Assembly (NCBI GenBank): GCA_932294295.1
Contig: OW028579.1
Coordinates: 32,313,250-32,377,249, forward strand
Direction: 5' to 3'
From: Alitta virens
Taxonomy: Eukaryota > Annelida > Polychaeta > Phyllodocida > Nereididae
Length of the DNA: 64,000 bases
Position numbers and translations under genes: made by a program
In this document: piece by piece, positions 10,811-23,585 of the stretch
How positions within the stretch are numbered: position 1 is the stretch's first letter
How the letters are laid out: every line of letters starts with the position of its first letter
Notes under the pieces: model-generated
Databases searched by the model: none
What the model was told of the DNA's origin: nothing
Seen by the model: the letters and a program-made list of their open reading frames with translations, nothing else

Positions 10811-12624
10811 TATTTGCATCGACATTATATATACCTTGATATATATTTGAATTTAAATCTTCATTTCTGAATTAAATTTACATACAAAATTACATGTAGG
10901 TCAAAATAATCATATAGACATTCGAAACTATGCTTCAATGTATACTGTAGACTTTCCACACCTAAAGAGAGTATGCTAGTCTGAAATAGCACTGGTATCA
11001 TATTTTCAATTGATTGTAAGTATTTGAAGACAAACGTAAGTATAAAGACACAATTTGTGGTTTTTGGATACATCTAATATCATTAATTCTAATAAGTTTG
11101 ATAAAACTACAGCCGTGTTATGTTCTAATATCTATAACCTATAATCATTATAATAGCTAGAACATTGAATTGTTAAGGGACCATTCTGAAGCTGGTTTAA
11201 TAGTACTATACCAGCCATCATTCATTCTATTGTAATGCTAATTTGGCATTAAAATACATTAGTTTACTTTACAAAATATTACTTTTCAATATTAAAAAGT
11301 ATATGTCATAGCTTGATGCCAAAATGCCTTGGGGCTGATGCTTAAAAATTTATAGTAACATTAACTTGATGTTCTGCATCAATGAGATTAAACCAGAAAA
11401 ATCCATACATATTTCTTTGTGTTACCCATTGAAGTGAAGGGATATAAATCCTATGCACATCATAAATCTACACTTGATTAAACATTTGACAGCTTCCATG
11501 CATTGACATTTTATTAGTACTATACTGCTGTACCATAGCTTGGGGCTTGAAGCTATTTATAAACACTATGTATTATAATTATTCAGCACCATGGAATAAA
11601 TGTATCTTCAGTATCAATTTATCATACTATTCTAAGAATGTAATCAAAATGAGTATATTCCATCATACAATTCAAATAAAGTCCAATCTTTTTTCACGTA
11701 CATTTTTATATGCTTTTTGTATTAGAGTTTATGCTTCCCTAGGGTAGAATTAATCCTATATGGAAATTTTCTGCTAACAAATCACATTAAATCTGGTAAT
11801 AAAATATTTGATATTTTAATCAATGGTCTCAAGACAGGATTTCTTGGCAACTATAAATTACCACAAGCTTATAATAACATAGTCGTTGCCTGTTCCAATC
11901 TGCATACACAGTGGACGAGTAGCTTTCATCCAATTTGCTTGGATATATCTAGAGACCACCAGTAGGAAATGAAACTTCGTTCTCAATCCTTCATTTTCCA
12001 CAGGACTGACTGCATATTGGACTAATTTCTCACGCCACATGTTCTCCTAAAGCATATGAGAAAACCTTCAAAAGCAAAAAGAAACTGTTCACCTTCATGT
12101 CTATCAACAGATTCCATAAGTTGCATACAAATTCAACACTGACCTTTTTGCCTGCAAATTAAAATTTGGCTTCTTAAATGCTTATACCAATTTTTTTTTA
12201 ATTCAGTGGACCCTCATCATTAGACCACCACAATAACAAATTGGTATAGTAATATATACTCTGTGATCACAATAATTTTGTGGTTTTAGTGATCTTAAAT
12301 ACATTAAATCTGTCAATGCCTTATTAAAAATCCGACCACTTTTCCGATTTCACAATTTTTGCTTCGAAGCAGTGAATAATGAATATCCCCCCAACCCCCT
12401 TTTTTTGCTCATATCACATTTAACCATGAGCAAACATTATACTTTCTTAATATAACATATGCAACTCTATTTGGAGAGTGTTGTATACCCTACAAAAGAA
12501 TAATAAGTGACCTGGAAAATATCCGCTACAGTAAACTTATCAAAGTAAGATTTTGGTATTTTGTAGGCCAACATCGCTATAGCTATAGGATTAGACGGAG
12601 GGTTTACCTCAAGGTACAAAATGC
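10811..12624. other. AT-rich tract, no gene seen
   Basis: AT-rich, non-repetitive sequence with only short chance open frames on both strands. No convincing exon, RNA gene or transposon end was found. Confidence 0.5.
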
Positions 12625-12760
12625 CACTGATTACTTTATTTGTAACAGTAGACCTGACTGATTCATGCTTTCTTTGTAAACGTGGGTGGTGCAGCCTGGA
12701 AGCTGTCTCTTCTTGTACAGAAATGATGACATCTTTCGTGACAACAAAGTTTCTGCACTA
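12625..12760 (-). CDS. Coding-like segment, possible exon, unrecognised
   Basis: On the minus strand an acceptor-like TATAGTGCAG precedes an open stretch reading TLLSRKMSSFLYKKRQLPGC and continuing THVYKESMNQSG. It ends near a weak donor (AAA then GTAATC). The peptide is varied and polar, unlike the hydrophobic chance frames typical of AT-rich DNA. A neighbouring frame is also open, so the frame is uncertain. No family is recognised. Confidence 0.22.
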
Positions 12761-12867
12761 TATTGGTATATTCAACTACATATACTGGTGAATATAATTT
12801 ATTTACATTGTACACTGTATGACAATATTTAGCAACGCAATATTGTATTAAGATAATGTTCAATCTG

Positions 12868-13024
12868 ATTGATTGATTGGATCAATCTGATAGATTGATT
12901 GAATCATTCTGATAGATTGATTAATTGTATGATTTTCGATCAAATGAAATACAAATTACCTAACATTACTGATTGACTGCCTGCCTGACTGACTGACTGA
13001 CTGTCTAACTGACTGACTGACTGA
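12868..13024. repeat. GATT-rich repeat followed by CTGA tetranucleotide array
   Basis: Loose copies of GATAGATTGATTGAATCATT at 12868-12932 are followed, after about 40 bp, by CTGA units at 12970-13024. Confidence 0.8.
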
Positions 13025-13079
13025 CCATTGATAATCCAATTAAATAACCACTACATGTACAACAAACTAAACATTTCTT

Positions 13080-13450
13080 GGACTGTTAGTAAGATGACAC
13101 CAAACACCAGTCCATTAGTACAAAAAGCATGAACACTCGCGATTTGGGTCCATTGTGAGAAAGACAAGCTTGGTCTAGCTGGAGGCAAGATAGCTACTGG
13201 TCCAAACTGCTGGTCCTAACTGCTGATGGTTCAAGCTGATGGTCCAGATTTTCTTAAACACATTGGAAGGGACCTATGTGGAACTGTGGGACTGTGGGGC
13301 TGTGTAGGAGCCCTGGGCTATGACAAATCCCCAATGAATTGACTGCAGTTCTGCTAGGACAGCTTTAGCAATTCGAAAAGAGGGCACTCTGAAACTGGGT
13401 TACTGGAGTCTTGCTCTAAACAAGTTTGCTCGCCCCTGAATATCAACAAC
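13080..13450. other. GC-richer block with CTGGTCC repeats
   Basis: The stretch is about half G+C with short internal repeats (ACTGGTCCAAACTGCTGGTC and similar, 13197-13260). No long frame or splice pair stands out. It could be a conserved non-coding element. Confidence 0.2.
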
Positions 13451-13456
13451 AGTAAC

Positions 13457-13482
13457 AGCAGCAGCAGCAGCAGCAGCAGCAG
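13457..13482. repeat. CAG trinucleotide run
   Basis: About 26 bases of pure CAG, then GAGGAAGAAGAAGA. Confidence 0.95.
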
Positions 13483-13484
13483 AG

Positions 13485-14980
13485 GAAGAAGAAGACCGAC
13501 TGTGACTTAAATGCAGTTAAAGAACAGTGTTGAGATTTAAGGTGAGAATTCATAACAACCAAGGCATCCCTGATTCAAGGCCAAATGACGATTTTTATTT
13601 TTCCTTCATTTTATTTTAATTTATTTTCATTTTGTTTAACTTTTCAACCTTTACGATTGACACTTTACAGTATGCATTACCGAAGTCGAAATAGACTGTA
13701 AAAAATTTACAAAAAATAAAAAATTCGATTTAGTGGCACAGTCACCTTAGACAAAACTGGCTGCACAAGAATAAAATTCATCAAGAAAAAATAATGTGAT
13801 TTCTAAAATCTATCTGTTTTGATTTGTTCCTTCAACTGAAAGACCAGTATTGCCTGGCATTTATGTTTTGGTCTTTGTCTCTAAATTGTCTCTCTGCCAA
13901 AATACTGTCTGTCTTGGTCTGCCTGTGACTCTGCTTCGCATCTGTCTGTCTGTATGTAGAGCTAGTAGTCTATACCTAGTAATCTCTCTCTCCTATCTAC
14001 CATCAATTGTTATTCCTTTTTCCATCCATTCTCCACCATATCTAAGAAACAGCAGGAGTTTGTCACATTCCTGCTTTCTCACAAAAATTAATACTAGCCT
14101 TGTGGGTGCTAGCTAATCTCCTAGACCCTGATTATTCTCATGAAAAATGAGTGCAGACCAAGTGGAAGTAATATGCAAGCTTGAATGAAGAGCACGTCTT
14201 TATTTCATGGCTTGCTTTTATATCATTGGAGATTATATACAAGCATGGCCAGCGAGCACACATGTTCAAATTGTAAACACTACACTTACATATGTTTGGA
14301 ACGAAATGCATATTAACATTGCAGTATAGAAGTACTATGCAAGCTACTAAACGTCATATTGGAATAATCCTTGTTTTAACACTTAATAGCCTACACGACA
14401 TAGTTCTTACTTTAAGTATTAATTATCAAATTAATTCAGTATTTTTTATGCATTTGTATAATAAGACATTCATTAATGCCAGTTTTGCTACCACCAACTA
14501 TATTAAGATTTTCGTTCAATAAGCCTTAATTTTTCATTCATACAAATACAAAAAAAATCTATTTCGACAATATATGAAAACTTCAATCCCTAAAATAGTC
14601 ATGCACGCGATATTTTATTCAACATTATGTGACTCATTGCACTGTACAGTAGAGCAATTATTGTACTTTACTGGATCTGCCTTTTGCTGTATTTTTAGGT
14701 TCCAGATCACATAAGCTACATATACATATATCTGTTACAATTCATTCATGCAGTTTCCAAGTTGTGAAACTCACCAAGGTTCATTTAAAGGTGCCAGGTG
14801 CCTGATTGCTTAGATATACAATATTATATATACCATGGATGAATAGTTATGAAAAGAAAAATCATGTACATGCAAAAACTAATTCCTTGTGTTATCACTT
14901 GGCTAAATAAACTATTATCTTATAATTAATATATAAACGAAACAAAATCCACGACGGTCAAACTTTGCCTGTGAGCTGTG
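13485..14980. other. AT-rich tract, no gene seen
   Basis: CTGT-rich sequence at about 13880-13960 accounts for the open frame near 13850. The rest is ordinary AT-rich DNA with chance frames. Confidence 0.5.
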
Positions 14981-15222
14981 CAGCTGGGTGGCCTAATGTT
15001 TAAGGCATCCATCAATTCAATATTGGCCAGCTCTGCTGAAGGTCAACTGCTGAAGGTCAATCGCATGAGATGTTGAATGAGAGGTGCCTTGTACTCGGCG
15101 TCTATGCTGAGGCAAGGAAAAGATCCCACCCACCAAGTCTTATCATTTCATTATTACGTCTGCTTCTGGTAACTGGTCATATGAGCTGACTAACTTTCAG
15201 ACCTAGTAGCACTGAGACATTG
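14981..15222 (+). mobile_element. SINE family A, type-1 tail, nearly full length
   Basis: The tRNA-like head CAGCTGGGTGGCCTAATGTT (A-box region) is followed by a degraded B-box region, the body CCTTGTACTCGGCGTCTATG, AAGATCCCACCCACC, and the type-1 tail ending GTAGCACTGAGACATTG. This is the standard SINE layout, a pol III promoter head plus a family-specific tail. Confidence 0.8.
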
Positions 15223-15796
15223 ATACATAAGAAAACCAATGGCTTTAGTTGGACTACAGTTAAAGTCTAAACCGCAGTAAAGAAAGAACAGAAAGGTTTA
15301 TAAAAAGGCTATGTGAAAAGCCGAAAGAAAATTCTAAGAGTACCTTTGTTAGCTTGAAAAGTCTAGTGATTGTAGGTGCTTGTTAGTAGCTTTGTGAAGG
15401 GAACACAGCCTTAGGCCAGCTCACTTAAGACGGCAGGCAATTAAGAAAAAAGAAAAAAGCCACTTTAAGACGATGCAAAGAAAATAGATGCACTAAAATT
15501 GCTGTGTGAATCAAGTGGAGATGCATCTTCCAGCAGCGGCAGTGCTCAGCAGCAGCAGCAGGACTTTAAAGAGAATCTATCAAACGCCCTGTACACAAGA
15601 TGACAATAGAGACAGACAGTCAGACAAATTGCATACAAATTGTGCATTCGAAGTCCAATTAAGCAAACTTAGCACAAAGTGGAGAAAATGGACCTTGGTG
15701 CTATTTAAAGACCACAGGAAAATAATGACTTGTCAGGGAGTATTATATTACTGAAATACCTTTGATAGTTGTATTTCACAGACCCTTTCATTGTGT

Positions 15797-16090
15797 GGTA
15801 CCTTGGCCAAGTGGATAAGGTGTTGGACTCGTGGTCGTAGGTTCAAGCCCAGCCACGGCATGGAAGAACTCAGCAGATCCTCCTTGAACCAAATGGGTTC
15901 TTGGCTATATAACTTACAGGCAGAGATGGCGATTGTAGAGTGCTTAGTCTGTGTACACTGACTAGTGACTGGCCGACGATCGATTATACTAATAGATTGA
16001 ATGGTTTGGGACCGATTTTCATCAGTTCCGATGAATGAGGTAATTAAATTCAGATTAAGGTTTGAAAATAAAGCATTCTATTGATTCTCA
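15797..16090 (+). mobile_element. tRNA-derived SINE, family B
   Basis: The head GGTACCTTGGCCAAGTGGAT holds an A box (TGGCCAAGTGG). Thirty-four bases later comes a B box, GGTTCAAGCCC, with flanking CCAGCCACGG. The tRNA-unrelated body runs to AAAATAAAGCATTC near 16073, which supplies an AATAAA-like end. A real tRNA gene is unlikely because the acceptor arms do not pair and there is a long downstream body. Confidence 0.7.
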
Positions 16091-17532
16091 TTAACAGTTG
16101 TTAGTGACACTTAGTGTTGTTTCTACAATTCAATATTTTGTAAGTGAAATATATGGAGTTTTATAAATTAATAATCAGTTTATAGGTATCCAAACCGACT
16201 ACAATCGATCATCGGTTTGTTTCCCTCAACTGATGATCGACTACAAAAATTTACCGATTCCCATGGCTGCCCAGCTATATCCCCCCCCCCCCCTGGGGAT
16301 TTGAGAAATGCTCATGCTTGAACAGTCCTGCCAATGGTGTAATTGTAAAGTCAGTTGATACTGCTTGAGCGGTGTAACAGACTATTAAAAAATACATTTT
16401 ACATTTACATTTTTACCATACAATTATCCACAAGACAAATTCTCCATTTGCTAACCAACATGTGAACACCATAGAACTTAATTTACCCTACAACATGATC
16501 AAATGATTTCTTATTTCATATCAACCAGTCTTAAAGTAATCATTGTTTGGTTCTATTCTGCATTAATTGCATAGAAATGTCATGTACTTTGGTATGTATA
16601 TATGTTTTGTTATTCAGTACCAATTGCAAAAACAATTTACTAGCATTGCCACTGCTAAATATATTCTAATAAATAAATAATTCAACTACCTACTATGTTA
16701 TTATTAGAATATTACAGTAAGGTTGAATGTCATACAAAGACCACCATTTACTGTATTTTCCAATATTGAGTGAGTTATGATATTGATGGTCCTGAGACAG
16801 GATCCACAATATGCATATTGCATACTTGTATACATGACTTTTACCAGCAGGTGACCTATTGATGCAGATAATCAGGTTAACATTAAAAAATCTGAATATG
16901 TTTTTTTTTATTACAAGTCAATAATAAACAGCAGTGTGATTGACTTAACCAATTTGCATTCCTACTCAAAATGTCATAAAAACGAATTTATTTATGACAC
17001 TCCTTTCTGTATCATTTCACATCAAATATGCAAAATATTAAAAATGTTCAGCTCACATTCACAAAATGGGCAAACATTTTTGAAAGATTTTTGCTAGGGC
17101 ACCACATGTCGTGTTTTCTGAATAAACAGTAGACTGACTACATTATAGGCAAATCGTGCCAAACCATAATTTTTTAGTAATCTTTGTTCAAATGGCAAAA
17201 TCAATCAATAAAGACATCATGTGGATATAAACAGCTGACTGCCTAAGCAAGTTTAACACATTTCAGATTTTCCGCCTTGTCTTTTAAACTTTCAGTGAGC
17301 TTTGATTTTCCTGTAGAACTCATGTGCCAAGTTATGTCTATTATTTTTGCTATTTTCGTCTTTTTTTTCCAAATATTTAGAAGTTATTCAACATACCATG
17401 GTTCAGTTGCGCAGATTTGCAAATTTCCAGGGGGGGGGGGGAGGGGAACCTCTCAGAGCCACAAAATAGTAGAAAATTTACAATAAAATATGAAGTAACT
17501 ATAAATTTGCAATGGGGGTGTATCAGTATAAA
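16091..17532. other. AT-rich tract with homopolymer runs, no gene seen
   Basis: Contains C13 at 16281-16293, followed by CTGGGGATTTGAGAAATGCT and CATGCTTGAACAG. This phrase recurs near 53577 and partly near 56040, so it is a small dispersed repeat. G12 occurs at 17430-17441. The remainder is AT-rich. Confidence 0.5.
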
Positions 17533-17593
17533 TCATGCTGGATGACAATGAAGCCTTCTGATTGGCTCACAGAAGCTGAGTGGAGAAAATAGC
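17533..17593. repeat. Dispersed repeat H, right end only
   Basis: CATGCTGGATGACAATGAAG, then GATTGGCTCACAGAAGCTGA and GTGGAGAAAATAGC, matches 9829-9890 closely. Confidence 0.7.
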
Positions 17594-17625
17594 TCAGTGT
17601 ATATAATAGAGCCGGTAAGAGGTCG

Positions 17626-17812
17626 GAACCTAGCTCAGTGATAGCTTGCTGGGCTTCCAACAACTGGGTCTCGGGTTCAATTCCCGGTTGTGCCTAAGTT
17701 GGACGGCTGTTCATCCATCATCTCTTTGCCATGGTCCCTGCCTGTCCTAATTAGCCCTTCAGGTGCATAAATACAGGAGTAAAGCCCGAATCCCTAACCC
17801 TCTCCATCCCCC
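17626..17812 (+). mobile_element. tRNA-derived SINE, family C, with intact A and B boxes
   Basis: A box TAGCTCAGTGA (17631-17641), an anticodon-loop-like CTTCCAA, and B box GGTTCAATTCC (17674-17684) inside a pairing arm CGGG/CCCGG. The head resembles tRNA-Gly(UCC). The body GGACGGCTGTTCATCCATCA, then CTGTCCTAATTAGCCCTTCA and AATACAGGAGTAAAGCCC is shared with copies at 19228, 34051 and 40371. Confidence 0.8.
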
Positions 17813-18863
17813 CCTCCCTCCTGAGGATTTGTGCCCATGCCACAGTTCAATTTTAAAACATCTTCATTCTCGGTTTCATAATGTTTGCATCAGGTATTAC
17901 ATTTATGCCAGCAGTACAATTGTTTCAAACAGCAAATGTTTTTTTTATGCAACTATCAAGACAAGGCATGCCAAGCGGCATTGTAATTGACACCACAAGT
18001 GTACCACAGTTCACAGGTGCTTATACCATTGATATCCACTCCTTAAAGCAACTGTCTAAAAAAATAGCACCATGAAAACAGATATCATAACATGTGCCTT
18101 ACAAACGTATTGTTGCCATTGTAATTTTGTAAGTAGCTATTACAATATTTATTACAAATATTGTAACAAGCATTAGGTTCTCCAAATGTGCACTTTTCAC
18201 ATAGCAGCAAATGCATTCTAACACTAAAAATACAACAGCAATTGTGTTGAATGAAATATTTATGAATCAATTTGTATCGGGGCGAACCTAATTTGCTAAA
18301 CAATCAATCGTGGGAGAGACGCATTATATTTAGAGTGAGATAGGGAGATACAGCATACATCAATAGAAGAAAGGCATTATTTCTGTGCTGCCAGATTAAT
18401 ACTAGCACAGCAAATGTAGGTATATAGATCTATATGGATGTTTATCTAACACAGCAACACACTTTTCTCGTCTATTATTTTATTTCAAAAATAGATCAAA
18501 TTTAAGTCACATCTTGAAGGTTACATACAAAACCTTTTTCAGTTATGTACATCACTGATCTAAAATATACTTATGCAAATAAAAAACATCCCAGCCACTA
18601 TATTGCACATTTATATGCAAATTCGTCCCTAAATTATTGATAAGAAATATTTTTATATATTGCTGCATAAACCTTCAGATTTCAATGCTAATCTTTACCA
18701 CTATAGTTGACTCAAATTTAGCACATCATAAATTGGATACTTAATGTTGCTTTATAGCCTATTCACTTGCCTTGAATGAGTGTGTATAAGAAGGCTGCTC
18801 GGCAACGTAATTTTGCTGAGTCAGCTCTAATTTAAAGTGAAACTGGCAGGCATTAAGAAGTCT

Positions 18864-19128
18864 GTCCGTCTGTCTATCCATGTTAATTTGATGTCTGTCA
18901 TTGTCTTTGTCTGTTTGAGCAATCAGCTTTACTATATAGTATGTCAATGTACCTGTGTTTCTGTCAGTGTTGCATTCCTGTTTTGTGATTGTTTGTCTGT
19001 CCTATGTCTATTTTGTCAGATTCAGTCTATCTCTGTCGTGTACACAGTATCTCGCTGCCTGTCTGTTTGTCTGTATTCCTTGATTTAATCCCTCTTCTTA
19101 TCCATGAGTGTGTGTCTGTCTTTTTCCA
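18864..19128. repeat. CTGT-rich imperfect microsatellite
   Basis: CTGTC/TGTCTG-rich sequence with many interruptions. The open frame of about 83 codons across it is a low-complexity artefact. Confidence 0.7.
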
Positions 19129-19227
19129 TCGATAAAGATGTATATCATCAACAAATATATATCAAAAAGAAAAATATGCTAAATAGTCATTTTTCTCATG
19201 TATGTCAAGGATGCTCTGCAACTCATG

Positions 19228-19300
19228 TTGCCAATTAACATAATTAGCCCATCAGGTGCAGAAATACAGGACATAAAGCCCTAATCAACACCACTACCCC
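19228..19300 (+). mobile_element. SINE family C fragment
   Basis: AATTAGCCCATCAGGTGCAG, then AATACAGGACATAAAGCCC, matches the 3' body of the copy at 17626. The head is absent. Confidence 0.65.
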
Positions 19301-19681
19301 GGTTGCCAATTAACATGAATATGTACATAACATTCAACCGTGTGCAGCTGAAACCCAATCTTTTCGTGTTTCAGCCAAAACTCAGGAGAAAATTGAAATA
19401 TGACTTGGAATATTGTAGAAAGAATATTTTTACTCATGCCAGGTTCAATATAGTGTTGGGTATGCAACATATGAAGCTATTTGTATCGTAAGCAACTGCA
19501 GTGAGCAGACTGGTGTATTATTAATTTGTATCAATACAATCCAATACCAGCTGTCTGGCAAGATTTGTTGACGCCAGGGTGTCGCTATATATTTTTCAAG
19601 GGAGGCTTACATATATCTGATATATACAGGAATGCTATGACATAGTACACCTAGAATCTTGATTTTTCTTTTTATAGCAAT

Positions 19682-19807
19682 CCTAGATAGCATTCCAAAT
19701 CGGACCAGCGTCGTTTCTTTAGACATATATATCGGCAGCCGTCGGAACATCGTTTTGACATCGCCAACATCGTGCCAATGTTGATACAATTTGGTATGCT
19801 ATCTGGG
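19682..19807 (-). mobile_element. 119-bp-family MITE (P119), diverged, 126 bp
   Basis: Starts CCTAGATAGCATTCCAAATC and ends TATGCTATCTGGG, in the orientation opposite to the copy at 34225. It carries a small insertion after TCGTTTCTTT and is the most diverged of the seven copies. Confidence 0.75.
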
Positions 19808-20547
19808 ATCAAGAACTGATATTATCAAAAGCCAGTTATGGTAGCTTCTACAAAGATTTAGAAGAGTAAAATTTGGAGAGCTTTATAATAACAATTTTTC
19901 GAATGTGTATATTTTTCTGAATTGTTATCAATTCTTTAGTCTAAGTGGTATGACGCTACACCCCATGTCCTACGCTACACTCCTGAGATGAAGTAAATTA
20001 ATACTATTGTACATAAGAAGGGAGCCGCTCAACTACTGCATTTGCTAGAGAAAACCATGATTACCAGTAGATTCATTCAGTCAGTGTGCCTGATCTAGTC
20101 ATTCAACTCACGCAATTCCAAATTTCTCATTGTCTTACCCAAATATTCTTATTATCCTCCTATATTCAACAGAATTTACCCATTTTATCAGGGATAACCC
20201 AATTCTGCACAGACCATGAACTTAAATATAATAGAAGCAGCCGGAGTGTTCACCCTTGCTTGACTCCTTGGTGGTTTAATACAGAGTCTACACTGACCTG
20301 TCTACTTTGGTAGCAGCTGAATCAAGGCATTTGGGACAAGATAAATCTTCTCAGAGTAATTCATCATAGAGCCATGAAGATTGTCTGACAATAGATCTAT
20401 CACATACTGCCTGAGTCTTTTCCATACTATGGGGAGTTTCTCATTGTTGGCTGCACACAATTCGTCTTAACAGTTCTACTTCTCAGACAACTTGCTTTGC
20501 CTTGTTTGCCTTTATGTCACCCAAGATCCTCCCACTACAAAGCCACA

Positions 20548-20625
20548 CTGCAATCCCAAACAGCAGTCCCGAACTGCAATCCCAAACTGCAATACCAAAC
20601 TGAAATCCCATACTGAAATCCCAGA
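20548..20625. repeat. 13-bp minisatellite, six units
   Basis: Exactly six 13-bp units of the CTGCAATCCCAAA type begin at 20548, 20561, 20574, 20587, 20600 and 20613. Overlapping minus-strand frames are repeat translations. Confidence 0.9.
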
Positions 20626-20854
20626 AGTGTTCAGAGGTTTGTGATAGCTTTGTGTACCGACCCCTAAACCCTTTGAAATCCCAAGAAAACAATGTAAGAT
20701 GTTTCTCAAAACGAAAAACACAATTTCAGGGTAAAGAAATCAGAACTAGTTTATTGGGGTAAGATCATCCTTTGATCTGATAATAAGACATTAGATTTAT
20801 GATCGACTGACAACACAAATATGTGGCTTGTAACTTGTATCAAGTTTCTGAGAT

Positions 20855-20874
20855 AGTCAGTCAGTCAGTCAGTC
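20855..20874. repeat. AGTC tetranucleotide run
   Basis: Five AGTC units, with more scattered CAGTC copies just downstream. Confidence 0.9.
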
Positions 20875-20917
20875 ACGTACCAGCCAGTAGTCAGTCACTC
20901 AAGTAAAAGAGTAAAAA

Positions 20918-21029
20918 AGACTCTACCCATAGGATAAATGTGTAAGATGGGTGGACTCTTCTTCTCTCTCACTTCATAAATCAACCCTGGATAGCAAGAA
21001 CTTGTCTTAGAGAGTTGCACTTTGAGTAT
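20918..21029 (+). mobile_element. SINE family A, type-2 tail, 5'-truncated
   Basis: AAATGTGTAAGATGGGTGGA, TTCTCTCTCACTTCATAAAT and TTGTCTTAGAGAGTTGCAC match the type-2 tail of 59483-59770. The SINE end passes directly into the TATC array at 21030. Confidence 0.75.
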
Positions 21030-21031
21030 AT

Positions 21032-21064
<33 letters not shown>

Positions 21065-21192
21065 TAGCCAGCCAACCAGGCGTCCAACTAGCCAGCCAGC
21101 CATCCAGTCAGCCAGCCAGTCAGCCAGTCAGTCAGCCAGCCAGCCAGCCAGCAGCCAGCCAGCCAGCCAGCCAGTCAGTCAGTCAATCAATC
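21030..21192. repeat. TATC array followed by CAGC/CAGT array
   Basis: TATC units (21030-21065) change into CAGC, CCAG and CAGT units (21066-21192). Two long-looking frames here read Ser-Gln-Pro-Ala repeats and are artefacts of the tetranucleotide. Confidence 0.95.
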
Positions 21193-21440
21193 ATGCGTCG
21201 ACCAATCAAATGTAACCCAGCGTCCGTTATATGCAAAATGAATACATATAAATTCAGATGTCCAACTCTTATTTTTTTACTTATAAAATAGCTACACCAC
21301 AGAAGCAGGTACGCTGTATTGACACATATTCAGCAGCCATATATAGCAACACATCCAATCAATTTACTGAACCAGGTAGAGATACCCAAAGAGCTTTCAA
21401 AACACCAGTATTTTGACTTCCCGTGCTTTTATATATCCAG

Positions 21441-21682
21441 GTGATGGATTTAATCACTATCTAGGAATCGTGGGTGGGCACTTCCTGGGTGTGACAGTTG
21501 CTTACCCCATCATGCCATGCTATCTAGGATATGCTGTTGGAACTCTGCAAGGGATTTACATATCAACCATTGCAGGATTTATGTTTTGTGTGGATACTTT
21601 CGATGATACGAAGGCTGTATACACTGTTATTGGACTTTATTTATTTGATTATATGTATCGAAATGAAAACTGTTTCATATAA
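21441..21682 (+). CDS. Candidate terminal exon, hydrophobic, unrecognised
   Basis: A T-rich acceptor (GTGCTTTTATATATCCAG) ends at 21440, and an open frame then runs to TAA at 21680-21682. It reads GDGFNHYLGIVGGHFLGVTV and on for about 79 codons, with three hydrophobic stretches that could be membrane helices. The frame has no ATG start, so it would have to be an internal or terminal exon. GC content is above the flanks. It is not recognised as a family, and AT-rich DNA easily yields hydrophobic frames. Confidence 0.28.
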
Positions 21683-21929
21683 GTATTGAAATGACAATTA
21701 TTTTTTTAATAAGTTGAATGAAATGAGACAATAACGGAAAAAAATCACATATTGACATTAAAAATCCTACTGTACCTTTTTTTTGGTGAAATTACCTTAA
21801 TCTGTATTATCTATCTATGTAAGCCGATCTCACATGTCAATCTCATGTCAATCATCTCCATAAGCACTGTAGCAACTGCAGATCACAGTATTTGATGTCT
21901 AACATGACGGATGATAGTTATTTTCATAC

Positions 21930-22014
21930 CATTGTGGATGATAGAACATTGCATTGTGGATGATAGAACATTGCATTGTGGATGATAGAACATTACATTG
22001 TGGATGGTAGTATG
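21930..22014. repeat. 22-bp minisatellite, four units
   Basis: CATTGTGGATGATAGAACAT begins at 21930, 21952, 21974 and 21996. Related words (ACATTGTGGATGACA, ATGGCGGATGA) occur near 35214-35248, so the unit may come from a dispersed repeat. Confidence 0.9.
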
Positions 22015-22613
22015 GTAGTATATATTACATTACGGATGACAGTATTTTCCACTGGGCATGGCAGCACTGTGAATTGTTCTAGTATTATGCTTAATAATAA
22101 AAGTAGGGTAAACTGTAAGTAGGATGACTGCCAAATGCCAGAGAATTATACTTTTTAATGTACTGAACTACATAGCAAAAACTTTCTTCATCGTTACAGC
22201 TATGTTTCCGTGCCCTTTTTAAAGGTCAAATTTCCTCTAAAAAGAGTCCAATCAACATATATGCTGAATATCAGGAACACACATTTGTAGGAAAATCAAA
22301 ATTACCACAAAATAACACTGCTGTTTGGAAAGTATTGTAACTGTTTTTGCAACAACACAAAAAAAGCTAGTCAAGCCAAACTGCAGTGCAAGGAGAAGTC
22401 AAACATGTGTACACATTAGTGTGTGTATGCAGAGTGTCACTGACAGCTGATATGTGTCATCAAAGACAGCTGTGATGTTGCAAACAAACATCACTCATCA
22501 ATTTGCACGAGTGCAGAAACGAGGTTTGCAAATCAGTCAGTCACATTAGACTTTGAGAAAAGTGCAAAATAACGGATTCAACTGAAATGGGGAACAACAT
22601 ACACAGATATAGG

Positions 22614-22853
22614 TAGATATGGAAAGTGCAGCCCTCTAAGGCAAGTACTTGCCGCTAACGCAGGTTGATTGACTAGGTGAGAGAGAGGGGGAGTCCACTC
22701 ATGTTACACATTTACCCCATGGGGAGGGGGGGTCTTTTACTTGCCTCAATATGGACACTGAGTACCAGGGACTACCAATTTAACGCCTCATTCAGCTGGG
22801 ATGTTGCTCAGCGGAGCAGGCGAGCATCGTACCAGAAGACCACCCAGCTGCTA
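22614..22853 (-). mobile_element. SINE family A, type-2 tail, B box deleted
   Basis: On the plus strand it runs from GATATGGAAAGTGCAGCCCT to GACCACCCAGCTGC. Compared with 59483-59770, the segment between GATGTTGCTCA and GGAGCAGG, which holds the B box, is missing. It therefore could not be transcribed by pol III from its own promoter. Confidence 0.8.
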
Positions 22854-23585
22854 AGGATATATATAAAAACATTGATCATAAATATATATATATACTCTAC
22901 TTTCAATAACAAGAACCAATACCTGTGATCAAGAAAAAACAAAATCATATGTATTCCGATTGATCATAAAGAATTAAATGCAATACAACACTCGACTTTC
23001 CCATATGGAACCATAACTTTCAAACAAATGTTGACCTCGAAAATGTGAAAAAACTTACAAAAGGTCAGGCTGCATCATTTTCTAACAATTTACAGCTAGG
23101 AAGGTATGTTAAAAAACACAGCTAGATTGGAGGAAAAAAATGTGAGAGATAGGGATATTAGAGAGAGATATTTGATACAGGAAATGTGCTTGCCATTTCA
23201 TATTTACCTGGCAAATTCTAGCCAGATGTTGGGCTGACATATCCTGGTATTTAAAGTTATCTGATACTCTAAAATTAAAATAAAACCATTTGTGATAAAA
23301 GTAAAAAATTATCCGACCACATTTCCAAATTTGCCAGAAGCAGTTTGGAATATATAGCAACTTCACTTACAGACAACAGCCACATAACTAAAACCTTTTT
23401 TTCAAATTCAGGGAATCAAAATTGACGAGTCTCAACCTATTCTACCTATTGTTATAGCGATTGCAAAGCATGTATTCTGTGGGTGAAATTGACACAAAAT
23501 ACATCTCTATTGCAAGTCAATGTTGAAATTTTCTCTATATTTCATGTCTTCCCTGCATCTCATATTGTATTTTATAATAGATGTT

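Noticed and set aside
17626..17700. Possible tRNA-Gly gene
   Set aside because: Good A/B boxes and a UCC-like loop, but the acceptor stem does not pair and the sequence runs into a body shared with three other copies, so it is a SINE.
21015..21291. Ser/Gln/Pro/Ala repeat proteins
   Set aside because: Translation of a CAGC/CAGT tetranucleotide array in shifting frames.
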